Shown one piece after another: positions 1 through 12,945 of a stretch of 64,000 nt of DNA. Numbering within the stretch: the stretch's first letter is position 1; each line of letters starts with the position of its first letter. The notes under the pieces are model-generated. The model had not been told where the DNA came from, ran no database searches, and was given only the letters and a program-made list of their open reading frames with translations. The position numbers and the translations under genes are program-made. The stretch is from Enoplolaimus lenunculus (lineage: Eukaryota; Nematoda; Enoplea; Enoplida; Thoracostomopsidae), in assembly GCA_030248215.1 (NCBI GenBank), contig JASANG010002908.1:281094-345093 (forward strand), in the 5' to 3' direction.

Positions 1-274
1 ATATATCAAAGTCTGTATATCCGGGTTACAACGCATCCATGAGCGTTCAAGCTTTGTGGAGATTTCATGCTCTGCGTACGCAGCATAGTTGTGGAACGCA
101 GCGCATGGTTTTTATTATTCAGTATGCTCATGGAGTGCTATTAAGTTGCTCAAGCTATACTGTATGTAAAGAAAAATTCTACAAAAGAGTGAATAATTGA
201 AACTTTTTTCAATAATGCACCTACAATGCAAATGCAACGTTTATTAAAAAGGACTGTGAGCTGAAACAATCTCC

Positions 275-490
275 ACTGCAAAATATGGTGAGTCAAATTA
301 TTGCCTTTATCCGAAATAGGCTCTGCGGGACTACACAAACTGAGTTAAATTCGACTCCGCCAGTATCAAACGTGCGACTTCGTGAGTCAGTCGAATTTGA
401 ATCTGGCGGAGTCGAATTTGACTCAGACTGTGTAAATCTCGCAGAGCCTACTTTGGAAAGTGTCAATTTAACTCACCATTTTGTGCAGTG
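275..490. mobile_element. Fold-back MITE (family ending CACTGCAAAA), copy 1
   Basis: Ends CACTGCAAAATATGGTGAGT and its inverse; inside, AGTCAAATT/AATTTGACT blocks and the GGCGGAGTC core repeat in both orientations, so nearly the whole 216 bp can pair with itself. Other copies are at 2324-2543, 27252-27437 and 63315-63522, with a remnant at 5632-5672. Confidence 0.8.
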
Positions 491-1206
491 TTCCAGCGAA
501 ACTAAACTTATAAGTCGATTAATACGCGCGGCACATGCGTCAGTTAGTTAAGAAGTTTGACAAACTGTTTTGACAAACAAAATCACCGTAATAACGGAGC
601 GCTTGCACAAAATTATAATGCAAATATAAAATACATTCGAGCAAAAAACATTTAAGTTTCATTTCCAACTATTAATTTTACCCAATGCATTTGATAAACA
701 ATAATTCGACTGTGAAATTGGTTTCAGGATTATTTTTACCTATGTTATCTTTTAACATTTGTCTTTTCGTACTCACAGCGCAACAGATTTTATCGAAAAC
801 ATGTCATATTAGAGTAAGACGTAGTAACTCAAAAGCGCAGCTGTATTTTTCCTAAAAAGCCTAGTTTATTGTGTCTTAGAAAAACGAAACTAACCATAAT
901 TTAAGGCGGTAGAATACAAAGGTGGCTCAAATATGCTTAAATGCTAACTGGTTTAAGTTACGATGTAAAAAAATAAATTTTCCCGTAATGTCTTCCCAAA
1001 TCAGAAAACAGCTGAAAGTTACTGGAGCCAATGTATCGCTCATGTTGCTCTAGAGTGCGTGTATGCTTTTGTATTGAAATGGAAGCAAAACTATTTCATA
1101 CAAAACTGTACAAATCAATCATTTTTGCCCATACTACTGTAATCAGCAAAGTCTAATTTTTTGCATAGGATTAGTTTTAGTCTTCAGAGATAGGTTTATT
1201 TTGCCG

Positions 1207-1376
1207 CAGTGTAAATTTTAGTGAGTTGATTTTAACTCAGAATGGGTTGAATCACAACTCAGCTCAGAGTAAGAATCAACTCAACTCAGAGTGAGTTATT
1301 GTTTACTGATATTAATTCAGAAATAACCAACTCGCTAGCTTAATGGATTAATCAACTCATTGGAATTTACAGTGCG
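1207..1376. mobile_element. Short inverted-repeat element rich in GAGTTGATT
   Basis: CAGTGTAAATTTTAGTGAGT at the left mirrors ACTCATTGGAATTTACAGTG at the right; the interior repeats AACTCAGA/TCTGAGTT. A related, more decayed copy lies at about 5680-5820. It lies downstream of the LAPTM-like gene's stop codon; otherwise 1-1515 contains only this, the fold-back copy at 275 and AT-rich unique sequence. Confidence 0.55.
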
Positions 1377-1515
1377 CTCAAAACTTATGTTTAGGGTTTG
1401 GGCTTAGAAATAAGCTTGTATAGTACTGTTACGCTTCTCAGAGTAACGTGAACATTTCATCTGAATTAAACAGAAATGTGTTATTCAAGCAAATAATGCC
1501 ATGGTTAACTTCCGC

Positions 1516-4500
1516 TTAAATAAATCTTGCAGGAAACACAGGCTTCGGTGGTGGTGCCATTTCTGAAATCCTTGTTGAATACGGATTAACAGTAGAAATG
1601 TTCCCTTCATTTGCGCTGTCGATGTTTTCGTCACGTCTGGTTGTCCACGAATCTCTCTAAAATATAAACAAGATGCTAGACTGCGCTGTATGTAACTAAA
1701 TCTGGTCAACCAATCAACGAAATGAACCCATTTTAAGGAACTGCCCTCTAACGCGAACCTAAACCTAAGCTTAGTCCGAGGTGTAAACACGAACATGCGA
1801 CGAACACTAAGCTTAAGCTTTTTGCCACATAGTCTCCAGGTTTTCCTATCTCCTGATTAACAAACCCACAAAAAGTAGTAACCCCCAAAAACTGAAGAAC
1901 ATCGCTTTAATGTTAAAAAATCCTCAGTTGCTACTGCCAAAACATCTGAATGGTGTTGTTTGCGAATGTTACTATGCGATATTGTTTGCACAATGATTAG
2001 ATGCCTAGCGATTAGGGCGTAAACGGAAAGTAAAAATAACGGAAGCGGACACAAATAGCGATGAAAATTACGAAAGCAAAAACGGCAAACACATATTGAA
2101 GTATAAAAGTTTCAAAGACAATTGAGGCGTGCATATATTCACGAGGCTTTCTAAAATATTAACCCTTTATCACATGAATATTTTCTATTTCCCCTGAGAC
2201 CTACTTTTATGCTCAGATTAGAACCCCAGTAACTGAAGTGGAAGGCGTATACCATCACCACTCAGCTATAGGAGCTTGACGCTCGAGCCTGAGGGGGCTC
2301 TCACGTCTTGTGATGATTTAGTGCAATGCAAAAAATGGTGAGTCAAATTGACTATCTCCGAAATAGGCTTTTCCGGACTCACAAACTGAGTCAAAATTCG
2401 ACTCTGCCAGAGTCAAATTTGACTCACTGAGCGACTCATTAACTCGAGTTTGACTCCGGCGGAGTCAAATTTTGACTCAGTTTGTGTAGTCCGGAAAAGC
2501 CTATTTCGGAGGGAGTCAATTTAACTCACCATTTTTTGCAGTGTACTATGTATACGTGTTGCAATTGTTAAACACTGTGCGATATATATTATTTAACGTA
2601 TATACACTGCGCTCAGTTGCCTATGGGCAACTCAATGTGAGAAGGGGTTATAGATAGTAAACTGAAAAATTTTCGCTTAACAATTTATCACATGAATATT
2701 TTCTATTTCCCCTGAGACCTAGTTTTATGCTCAGATTCGAACTCCAGTGACTGGAGTGGGAGGCTTATACCATCACCACTCAGCTATAGGAGGTTGACGC
2801 TCGAGCCCGAGGGCTCTCATGTCCTGTGGTGATTTAGTACTATAAATTTGGTTGTCTTATTTCATTTATAACAATTGCAGAATCTTTATACTGAAAAATT
2901 GTCAGATATTTGCCTAAATTATGGCTAATTTTGAGCGTAAAAAATAACAGCATTTTCGTTATATCCAGAACGAAAACGAAAACGGACACCGATTTTTACC
3001 AAAAACGGATAGCTGAAGATATATGGTAATTCAGAATTCTGTGCAACTCAGCAAAAATATTGATTAAATAAACTGTTAATAAATTCTGTTTTTGTCACAT
3101 GTATGTGTTGTACAATTCTTGTATTTCAAGTTTGCACAATAAATCACTTACTGCCTCAGGTTCACCAGAATGACGAGCAGTATTCGCCTTTAGACCATTG
3201 CACAGCAATATCCATTGATAACATTTCCAAACGATCCAAAGCATGTAACACTGCGGAATGATGCTAAGAAACGCAATGACTGCAGACAAAATATCTCCAA
3301 TTTTCGTTTTGCCGGTTTTGTTTTTCTCTGACATAATAACGTGAATTTGAATGCCACCCGCTAGAACAAAATTCATTTATAGTTGCAAAGTCATTTTTAA
3401 ACTAAAAATTTCAATTTTAGATCTTCACAATTTTCATTGACTTTTAAAGCACCATTCACACGTGTAAGTTTTTGCAGGGAGAACTCACAGATGCAAGTTG
3501 CACGATATGTTTGCAGCTGAAAGTATTTCAAAGGCACATTCCGATTAACCAATCAAACTGCAAGAAATTAAAGCGATTTGCAACTGCGTTCAACGTTGCA
3601 TATTAAATTCAATAGCATGAATTCCAGTGACTAATTTGCAGCTGCAAGAACTGCAAAGCTGCTTTGTCACCAACCATGCACATGCAAGTTGCACGTGTAA
3701 CCTGAGCTTAATCTTGAGCCTAAGACTAAACCTTAAATGTGAAAAAAGTTTACGAGAGCCAGCAGTGCTTCTGTATTAATGTACATATGGTTAAATACTG
3801 AAACACGTTTAATAATTTTGGCACACTTACTAACGATTGTTAAGACAATTCCTAGTACAGATGTAACCATAAACGGAACTAAATATTTTGATTTATGTTT
3901 ATGGACGCCCAAAATTGCAACGACTGCACAAATTGCAAACAAAACGCTGAGTGCAATATAGAAATAGACGTATTTCTTTTCGTAAAATTCACGCATTGCT
4001 TCGCTTTCAACGTCATTAATTCTTGTGTCATAGCTGAAATTCAAACATATACTTACTACCATAAATCATATTTACCACTAACAACGACTCTAAGGGGGGA
4101 GCAATACTTTTGATGACGTCAGGCGACGTCCGTGGCCGTACGTCACCTAGCCGTATCGTTAGTGAATACCACCACCCTAACTATAAAAGAGGACCTTCAA
4201 AACAGTACAATAGACCGTTACTTGGACAATATTTTGGTTACAGAATTTGGCACCTTTTATTTTACTGCTTTGGCGTAATGTCTTTTCGAAGGCCTTAAAC
4301 ATCACACACTTTCGCATTTTTCCGTAGACGTATACAGAAAATTTTTACAGAAAGGGCGCCGTGTAGAATAGCTAAATAGCGCTCACGAGCGAGAAGTCAA
4401 ACGCAATTTTAGCACTAATTCTTAAAGCTAATTTTTTGTTTCCAACAACAGATACTCGGTTCCGTCACATTCAATGTATGAAATATGACTTGGTCAGCGT

Positions 4501-5395
4501 CCATACAAAGCCAGTTTACCCAATACTTTACATATCGCACAGCATTTCAGCTACACGCAATATGAGATTGTGTGGAAAGCTGACTGCACATAACACAATC
4601 TGCGTTGCGGAACACTGCGGTTACAAAAGTAATCTATGACCGTTTTTACGTTTAAAATGTATCTCATGTTACAATTCGACTGTAAAACCACCGCAGCCGT
4701 CAGCAGAAAATTATATTTGTGGTCCCCGAATACCTTTGTGGGCCTTACAATTGCTACTCAAGATTGTTTATTGACTTTAGGTGCACCAGCCGAATTTGGG
4801 GGGACACGGCTCCTCAATGCCCCCCCGTGGGGACGCCCTTGAACACTGAGCAAACAAATAGTGAATAACTCAAAAACGAACACAAAAAGTGTACCACATG
4901 TCGTGAACGGAAATCGAAAATACAGCAGATATTTAAGAACTAAATTTTAAACTGTGTCTTTGTTCCAACATCGTTAAAGTACTACACACTTTTTCATTAA
5001 CTTGCAAACAATGCTTTAAATTTTTGGCCCATACCGGGCGTCCTGGTTTCTGGCGGGTCTATAAAAGAGTAAGTTTAGATTCTAGATTACATTTTTGCTT
5101 AGGCTTAGGCTTAGGAACAGGTTCTTGCAACGCTTAGGCTTAGGAACACATTCTTGCAACGCTTAGGCTTATGATAAGGAATACGCTTAATCTACTATTA
5201 CGCCCCTTAAAGTAACATTGGCCAAATTTTTTAACAGATCCATAAATTGCAAACTTACTGTACAACAAACACAATGCTTTTGGTCAATTCAATTAACGCT
5301 CCTATTAGCGCTAAAAAGGCAATTATTAATGTACCAGTTCGAACATTACAGCAACATCCGCATTTCGGAGGCGGATATGGTTCAACAGGCATCAT
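1516..5395 (-). CDS. LAPTM4-like tetraspan lysosomal/endosomal membrane protein, four exons
   Basis: Exons on the minus strand: 5395-5259, 4033-3831, 3360-3152, 1656-1516; phases 2/1/0 agree and every border is GT..AG, giving 229 residues. Four hydrophobic segments lie at about 21-45, 67-89, 97-121 and 137-158. The N-terminus reads MMPVEPYPPPKCGCCCNVRT before TM1; the Cys cluster plus VRTGT entering TM1 is typical of LAPTM4 proteins, and the length equals the family's (about 230). The last exon is a soluble tail with NPYS and a PPPKPVFP stretch, reminiscent of but not matching the PPxY ubiquitin-ligase motifs of LAPTM4. Family role: sorting and transport in late endosomes and lysosomes. The start is the first of two adjacent ATGs. 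If exon 3 were read through at 3152 it would stop at 3095; the strong GTAAGT donor and in-phase last exon argue for splicing. Introns carry transposon copies. Family assignment is inferred from topology and the N-terminal motif. Confidence 0.72.
2159..2650. mobile_element. TTAA-target MITE with internal tRNA-like sequence, copy 1 (interrupted)
   Basis: Begins TTAACCCTTTATCACATGAA and ends CAATGTGAGAAGGGGTTA, split by the fold-back element at 2324-2543. The tRNA-like portion is on the minus strand. Lies in the last intron of the LAPTM-like gene. Confidence 0.7.
2324..2543. mobile_element. Fold-back MITE, copy 2 (nested)
   Basis: Same family as 275-490. It interrupts a TTAA-type MITE (2159-2650): the host element reads TTTAGT...ACTATGTATACG on either side, continuous in the intact copy at 29126-29396. 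Confidence 0.8.
2677..2843. mobile_element. TTAA-target MITE, partial copy 2
   Basis: Starts TTAACAATTTATCACATGAA and carries the same tRNA-like interior (GGATTCGAACTCC type B box read on the minus strand), then loses similarity after TTTAGTACTAT. It is immediately downstream of copy 1. Confidence 0.65.
3450..3706. mobile_element. MITE ending CATTCACACGTGCAAG, copy 1
   Basis: TTCACACGTGTAAGTTTTTG at one end, GCATGCAAGTTGCACGTGT-type sequence at the other, with CTTGCAGCTGCAAG-rich interior. Further copies at 26650-26905 and 32541-32825. Lies in intron 2 of the LAPTM-like gene. Confidence 0.65.
5026..5223. mobile_element. TTAGGC-bearing MITE family B, copy 1
   Basis: Left end GGCCCATACCGGGCGTCC, right end CGCCCCTTAAAGTAACATTGGCC-type; interior has runs of TTAGGCTTAGG. 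Begins 36 nt inside intron 1 of the LAPTM-like gene. Other copies: 28923-29112, 38880-39073, 46317-46431, 62113-62321. Confidence 0.75.
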
Positions 5396-8300
5396 TGTGA
5401 GGTGTTTATTTTGAACGAAATATATAATTATATTTCAAGTACTTTTAAATTTCAGCCATTTCATGCAATTTAAATAATCGTCTAAGCTTATCCATATAGA
5501 CTTCTGAAACGAAAAATTAATTGGCAAAGCCTACTTTTAAAAATTTAGAGACATGAGTTATTCATTCCCAAATTAATGGTTAAAATAATAACTGATGTAC
5601 AGGATAGTAGAACGTTATTGTGAATACATTGCAAAAATGGTGAGTCAACTAGACTGTTTCCGAAATAGGCTTTATAGTGGATTCCGCGTGGGTTAAATAA
5701 TTAACTCAGAATGAGTTGAAGGAACTTAGAATTTTGAGTTCGAAAAGTATATATTACTTCAGACTCATTTATTCAACTCATTCTGAATTAAAATCAATTC
5801 AATGAAATTTGTGGTGTAAAAAATGTTTCAATCCACTAACATCAAATTTTTAAAGATGCATTCACCTCTGCTGAGCTGATAACAGGTTTATCGAACTCCA
5901 AACATTGTATAGCGTTTGGTGTACAAGTATATATATATAGATCTATATTATTAGAATAACATCTGAACAAAACAGGAGCAGAAATCAGAACAAAAAGGAA
6001 GCAAAAATTTAATTTATAGTACCAAAATCAAAAATAATAATTATCACATAGGTTTCCCTACAAAACATGCATCATTGATCAACTTATAGTTCCGTGCTTT
6101 TCACTGAAAAAATTAAACATTCGTTCAATTTAAAGCTTGATTTTACTTTGAAACTGCAAGGTATACGAAAATCCGAAGCATTAAATTTCGGCTTTTTATA
6201 CATGATCGATTCAGTATATTTCAATGCTTATACAACTGTTCCGGCCCTGTTCTATACATTGATGCCCGTTCTTTTAACACCTTTGAAACCCAAACAAGGA
6301 TAATTGTACAAAATGATTCTGGAAAGCTACTGCGAATATGAAGACAGCAGCATATGAGACGAAAAATTCTTGCTGCATAGGCCGTGAGTCTCGTTAAAGT
6401 CATCAATATATTTAACGTATTCACGTTTTGCTTAACTTTGTAATCTAAAAATTTAAACTATTATATTTTTATGTTCAGTACAGAACGATAGTTATCTTAA
6501 CTTGATTACATTATCTCACTGCAAGTTATACCAACTACAAGTGGCACAACATAAAAGCCAGTATACTCATATGTGTGTAGCACGTATTACCAGTTAGTGA
6601 TAGGACGTGTAACTTTTGGAACCATCGCATAGTGAGGTTCAAAATCCAGCGCATTGTTCGCGTTTGATCTTCCCTATACTTCTGTACCAATTTTGAGATC
6701 TGCAGTTGCAGAAATTCGCTAGTTTGAAAACCTATCGCTAACAGACAATATAGGTGATATATACGCATCTAAGAATATGGGCCAAGGTTAAATGAGATCG
6801 CTAGAAACTCAAAATGCAATGATTTTCTCTTGAATTTTAAATATAAATGTTATCAGAAATCAACTGCTTACAACTTTAATTTAGACGAGGTTTTCACATT
6901 TGATCGTCAAATGTTTACAATGGAAGCCAAATCTGTTTTCATCCTGACACTTAAACTTTTCAAGACAACATGCGTTTTTTACACAATGTAAATACTTTTT
7001 TAAATTTACACAAAACTCCTCTCAATTCAAGTTTTAATCAATCTATGGTTGTTCAAACAGGAACCGGTAAAAACTACGCGCTACACAGTTTAACATTCTG
7101 TTAAACATCAATAGCTCCTAATAGTATGGCAGTACGGTATCTATGATCGTTGCATTCAACCTAAACAGACGGTTGCTTAGGACAAAACCGGCATTACTAT
7201 ATAATGTTGTTAGTAGTACAGTTGGAAATAACCTTCAATATTTGCCATAGGCAAACCCTTAAATTAGACAAGCCAATGAGCAGTGACAACTATCGGAATT
7301 GTTTCGCTAATTATAGGCTTTTGAAGAGCGAGTCGCTTCCCAACGGAATAACTGTGGCATTTGAAGTTGGAATATAGTAATTGTTCAAACAATAAAAGAA
7401 TTATTTATTATTTATGGTCAAAGTTTTGTCTTCGCTTGAACTGTTGACCTACAGTAAGTTTCTACACTTATTAAAGTTTGTTTTTACAAACAAATTATTG
7501 ATGTCCGTAGAAAAGGTGACTGATTATGGCACGAGTTGAATAACCTCTGTATGAATGGATTGAAACTGCGTAAATGTTGGCATTAGACAGACACAATTAA
7601 CGCGAACGTCATCAAAAACTGATTAAAAGCAATTGTGTTGCATCAACGTGGATATATTTATAATTCCAATCCCTGACCACAACCCCGCGTCCAGGAAGTC
7701 CTAGCAGACAGGTCAAAACGATTTCCAGAATAGGTCAAGACAATTTTCCTGACATATATTTCTTTAATGTTGTGCCGCTACAATAATTTTTGAGTGCCTG
7801 CCACCGATATGTACGGGCGTTGGGGTTGCGTATTCCTAGTTGCAATTTCCGCGTTAACAAACTTGGGGTGACATTAGCGCTCAGATATAGGAGCTTGACG
7901 CTGGACTAAGCCTAATCTTAAGCCTGAACATAACGTTAGCCTAAACATAAGCTAAATGCTAACACTATGCGTATATAAGTCTAAGCTTAACCTTTCAACA
8001 CTCCAAGTTATACCCGATCTGCCTGTCTTCCCGTGGCAGCGGGGGTCTTCATTGGGCATGGATTCCACAGTTTATCCATTGGGAAATATAAGACCTATTA
8101 TCAACTGGTGAGAAATACTGATTATACGCCTACTAAGCTCTAAAGTTGACGCTTAAGGCCAACGTATAAAATATTCTGAAACCTTAATTCTGCCAGATTC
8201 ATTTTTGAAACTGAACCACTAAAACATACGTCATAAAATGTACACCCACAAAGTGTTTACGGTAACTTTTATTGATTACCAGAGTATTTTCTATGAAAAC

Positions 8301-10992
8301 AAAACAATTGCTTAATAATGGCCAAACCAATATTATTTCTTTACGAAACTAAAGGTAGGCCGAAATGTATACAAGGAGGGGATAGAGTGGATATGTTCAA
8401 TCCGAAAATTTTTGATAAGGAGAAACAGACATGTACTGGCTTTTAGAACAATCTGTTAGATTCTAGGGTCCAATAAACTAGCTCAAACAACCTTAAAGTG
8501 AGGTTGTACATTCCAAAAGTGAAATATAGGTTCAAGCTGCCGGTAAGTTGTGCTTTTAATAATTAAGCACGATAACACATTTAGGTGTTCTATTTTCAAC
8601 TTTTGCTTTTAGTTTTTTATTTTGCACTGTAGTGATCCGTATAAGTGGGGATAATAATAGGGGGTCCGCATTTTGAGTCCCAACGAATAGATCTCTGTTT
8701 CTCTAATAGCGAGGCAAGTAAGTTGTGCCCAAAAAATATAAAAAACAATGGCGTTGGTGCTAACTAAACATGATGAGTTTTAAAATTAAATAGGTCTGCA
8801 ATCGAATAACTGCGATACCTTCTGGACATGGAAAATAAATATCAGTCCTCATCAATTTGTTGTAACTGGTGATCCAAAGATGAATCAGAAACGTCTCTTC
8901 GGTTCTGTGAAATTGCTTGAACGTACATTGTAGCGCTGGATACTTCCTATAAATCTAACATAAAAACTATTCTTGATTTTCAAAGGTGACTGATTTTCAT
9001 TATACCTTTCAAAAGTGTACTCTCGTGCCCTTGATCTTTACATGGGTCCGAAATTCTATTTATTTTTCAATACACTTTCTGTCATTTATACCATACGCAG
9101 TTCCCTTATCGGCCAATCTTTACCATTTATTATTAAGCTGTTACTTTAAGCGTTTAAAACTTGAGTATATATGCTGCTATGAATATGGGCAGCATATACG
9201 TTGAGTAATCAAAATCAAATTCTGTACTGAACGTTTAATTTGGTCCAGGAAACGTTTACCAAGAGGGTTTGGTTAAAGTACAGGGCCTCAGTTAGAGATT
9301 TTGGACTCTATCCATTCACGGACTCTAAATTAGTAATATAGACTCCTGTTGATTCAGACTCAAAATAAGGACCCCAACTATATTTCCTTCGCGTTTTAAT
9401 TAGCGTTATACTATAAAAACATAGAAGACTCATAGGACAAACGTTGTCCCATGAAAAATAATGATTTTAATAGAATTGTGGAATGTTTTGCGCTCATAAC
9501 GGTTGTTTTATGTCTCAGGACACTACTCTCGTACCCTATCGTTGAATATTTGTTGTTAGAAATTGACTGAACTTCAAATCCCAGCTATGACCAACTGAAC
9601 AAACACAGTGCGTGATAAAAGTGCAATTCTTGCCACGAAAAATTAGGTTTATTTACATTTTTAGACTCATCGTCGACTATTGTGTAATTACATAGAATTT
9701 GAAGCCTACTTACTTAAAGGTGTCTGTTTGTATTGATTCAGAATCATTTTTCACAAAAAGTCTGTAATAATTAACAGCGATGTGGCACAAGCTATCAATC
9801 ATTCATTTTTGAGAGGTTTATTTAACAAGTGAAAAGGAAAATATCGCTTAAAAGAGTTATGTATGGAGCAAGGTTGCGTGACTATGTGGTGAGCTATTAA
9901 CAGCAGCACATGTTATGGTTCTTTTCTGTGAATTAAATGGTTTTGACTTTACAGGTGACGAAAATGAAACTGGAAGTTCCGGCTAAACCACCTGTTATTC
10001 CCTTGCAGTCTTTTGTATATTTTGCAACTAATCTTTTGTTGTTTGTATCTCAAAAATTTGAACATTTAAGCTATTTCCGTATTATTTAGGTACATTTCTT
10101 AGAAAAATAGTGCGGAAAACAGCCAACATATTTCCGGGGAAAACCCGGCTTTTATAACTTGCGCTTTATTGAAGAGAAAGACTCTTAATCTTCACTGTGG
10201 ATTGCTCGAACTATTTTTAGCAACACCGATTTGTATTTTTATGCTTCGAAAACGTCATATTAACGTTTCACACACGATTCCGTATTGAACTCATAAGTTT
10301 CGAAATTTGGCAGAACATTAGCGTAAAACCAAACAACTTTACAACATGTTGCAGATATTGTCGAAAATCAACTAATTATCAATCATTTTTACTACCTACT
10401 TTCGCCTCACCTCCAGCTCCGACTCCGGCAAGTTTCGTTCATCTCCGTTTTCGGCTCCCGTATTTTTCACCTCCGGTTGCACCCTGCAAGACAGTGATGC
10501 ACTCATACACCACTTGCCACAATTGGCTCGGCTCGTGTTTATTACACTTGACGCATCGCAGCAGCGTGCATTCACACCTGGGAAGAACACAAAGCCGTGT
10601 TTTTCTGACGGCAGAAACTTTTATCAAGGAGAAAATTCGCTGCTGCGCCCCCGTAACTTCATGTCCAGTTTGCAATTCGGACTGTGACAGAACAGGTTTA
10701 AATAGTGGTGATGTCGAATACCGCAGCAAAATAAAATATAGGCTTTTGAGTTTATGCCAACTAATCAAATTAAAAATATCTTTGCACTTCGGAAAAACAC
10801 ACAAAATATTTCGGCATCTCCCTGTTCACTTGAAGTTTTCAGAATTGTTTAACCACAATTAAATATGTATAATTAATTCCTTAAGGCGATGGGTACAAGC
10901 TACTTTGATGAGCGAACCATTTTTAGCGAGACTAAAATAGTTAGTTTAATAAGCTTAAGACTAATTTTTTACTTAGACTTAAACTTAGGCTA

Positions 10993-11633
10993 CTGTAGTG
11001 ACCCCAATATGAGGGGGACTGATATTCATTGGCCTCTCCAGAGGGTACCCCGTTTGTTATTCGGTTACGGACTGTTATCTATCTTTAACCCGCCGTTCGA
11101 CGACTTTTGTTATACTGATATATAGGGCAGTGTGCAACACGAGGTGAAAAACGCTTTAGCCGGAGGACACCGAAACTTGCCGGAGCCGGTGGTGAGGCGA
11201 AATTAGTTAGTAAAAATGATGGTTATTAGTTAATTTTTGCCAATATTTGCAAAATGTTGTTAAATTGTTTGGTTTTACGCCTCTACTGAAGCTTGTGACA
11301 AAAGTAAAACGAAACAAGCTAAACAGGTGAATTTTGCAAAATTATGCAAAATTTTACTACCGAAATTGCCGGACTCCGGCAAAAAATCTGCCGGAGCCAG
11401 AGGCCAAGTTTCTGCCGGAGCCGGAAGCAGACATCCACAGTACGCTTTAAAGTTTCGAACTCAAATTTATTTGGTTCTGGAGTCACTTATGTGCTACAAT
11501 TAGGGATAATTGACATTTATGGATTCCAATTAGGGTGTAGGGACTCTATCCGCTTACCGACTCTTATTAGGGATACGGACTCCTATTGTTTGGGACTCAA
11601 AATGGGGACCCCCTGTTATTAGGGTCACTGCAG
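10993..11633. mobile_element. TA-target MITE (CTGTAGTGACCC family) interrupted by an hAT-like element
   Basis: Left end CTGTAGTGACCCCAATATGA after TA, right end TTAGGGTCACTGCAG before TA. About 11131-11443 inside is foreign: CCGGAGCCGG-rich sequence of the hAT-like family. The two-base TA duplication suggests a Tc1/mariner-mobilised element. Confidence 0.7.
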
Positions 11634-12545
11634 TAAATGCTTAGACTTTGTTACACTTTTCAAAGTAACATTGACTAGGTTATGTAATACCTTGTAAAGT
11701 CCGTAGTAGTATATCTTACTTGATTCTATACCTACTATAATGTTACTCACGCTTCGGCTCCGACAGAAAATCGAACTCCGGCGCTGGTTAGGGTAGAGTT
11801 TTTGCCGGAGGTTCGGCAATTTCGGTAGTGAAATTTTGCATAGTTTCACAATTTATAAAAATAAGCTTAAAACCAAACGATTTCACAACACATTGCAGAA
11901 AAATATTTTCTAAAATTAACAAATCAAACATTTGAAATACGTAATTTCCGAACATCCGGCTTCACATCCGGCTCTGGTAAGTGTTGTTGACCGGCTTCAC
12001 ATCCGGCCCTGAGTTTTATTGACCGGCTCCGGTAAGTTCCAGTTCCGCTTGCACCCCGATGACTCAATTCTTGCACACTCACTGAATTGAGTGTGGTGTT
12101 AAAGCAGATCTGGCGCTCCAGCTTCGGTAGCAAATCGACCTCTGGTTCGGACTTCGGTATAATTTTTGTGGACATCTTAAAAGTGAAAATTTTGTATCTT
12201 TGCAAAATTTGCGCCCGTCAGTGCTTTTTTTTGTAATTTTCAACGGTTTTTAAATTTCTGAAAAAAGTTATTGCTTATATTACAAAGCCTAAGGTTCTGG
12301 TTCCGTCTTCGGAAAATTTGTTGATTTCCTTCTTCGGCATTTCGTCTCCGGTTGCACTCTTTTATAGCCCGAATCAATAGAAGTCTATACTTTTATAATG
12401 GGTCGTCAGTTTCGGAAAACCTTTCATGTTGTAAAATACTGAAATTTTGATTACAAATTTTGGCAACTTAACTCTAGTCCGTACTTACATGGTCAGTGCC
12501 CATAAATTACATTTGGACTCCACAAATATCCACAACCCTAGTAAT

Positions 12546-12945
12546 CAGGGTGCAACCGGAATTTTAATTTACCGAAACCGGAATTTGAAAAATTTACCGG
12601 AAACGGAAAATGAAAAATACATGCCACCGAAAAATTCATTTTAATATTCATTTTCGCAATATTATTGATGAAATAACCCTGGTTGGAGATAGGTACTCAC
12701 TTTATCTACTGTATTTTAGATTTCCATAATCCGCGGTAGCGAAATCTACCTTCGATGATTTATTTTCGGCGATTGTAAAGGCTTGCATACTGTACTAAAG
12801 AAATCTACTTAATTTTTATCGTCATTTTGTAGCAAAATATCTTAAAACCGACCAAATTTTAATACCGGAATTTTTAATTCCGGTAAAAATTTACCGGAAC
12901 CGGAAGGTGAAAAAATGCCGGAACCTGAATTCCGGTTGCACTCTG
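12546..12945. mobile_element. hAT-like MITE (CAGGGTGCAACCGG family)
   Basis: CAGGGTGCAACCGGAATTTT ... TTCCGGTTGCACTCTG, flanks CTAGTAAT/CAAGTAAC agree at 6 of 8 positions. Relatives nearby: 10390-10492, 11740-12060, 12280-12370 and about 13590-13943. Confidence 0.7.

Noticed and set aside
10439-10862. Two overlapping 120-codon frames on opposite strands
   Set aside because: They cover an hAT-like MITE end and the dispersed repeat shared with 33.9 kb; composition follows the repeat.
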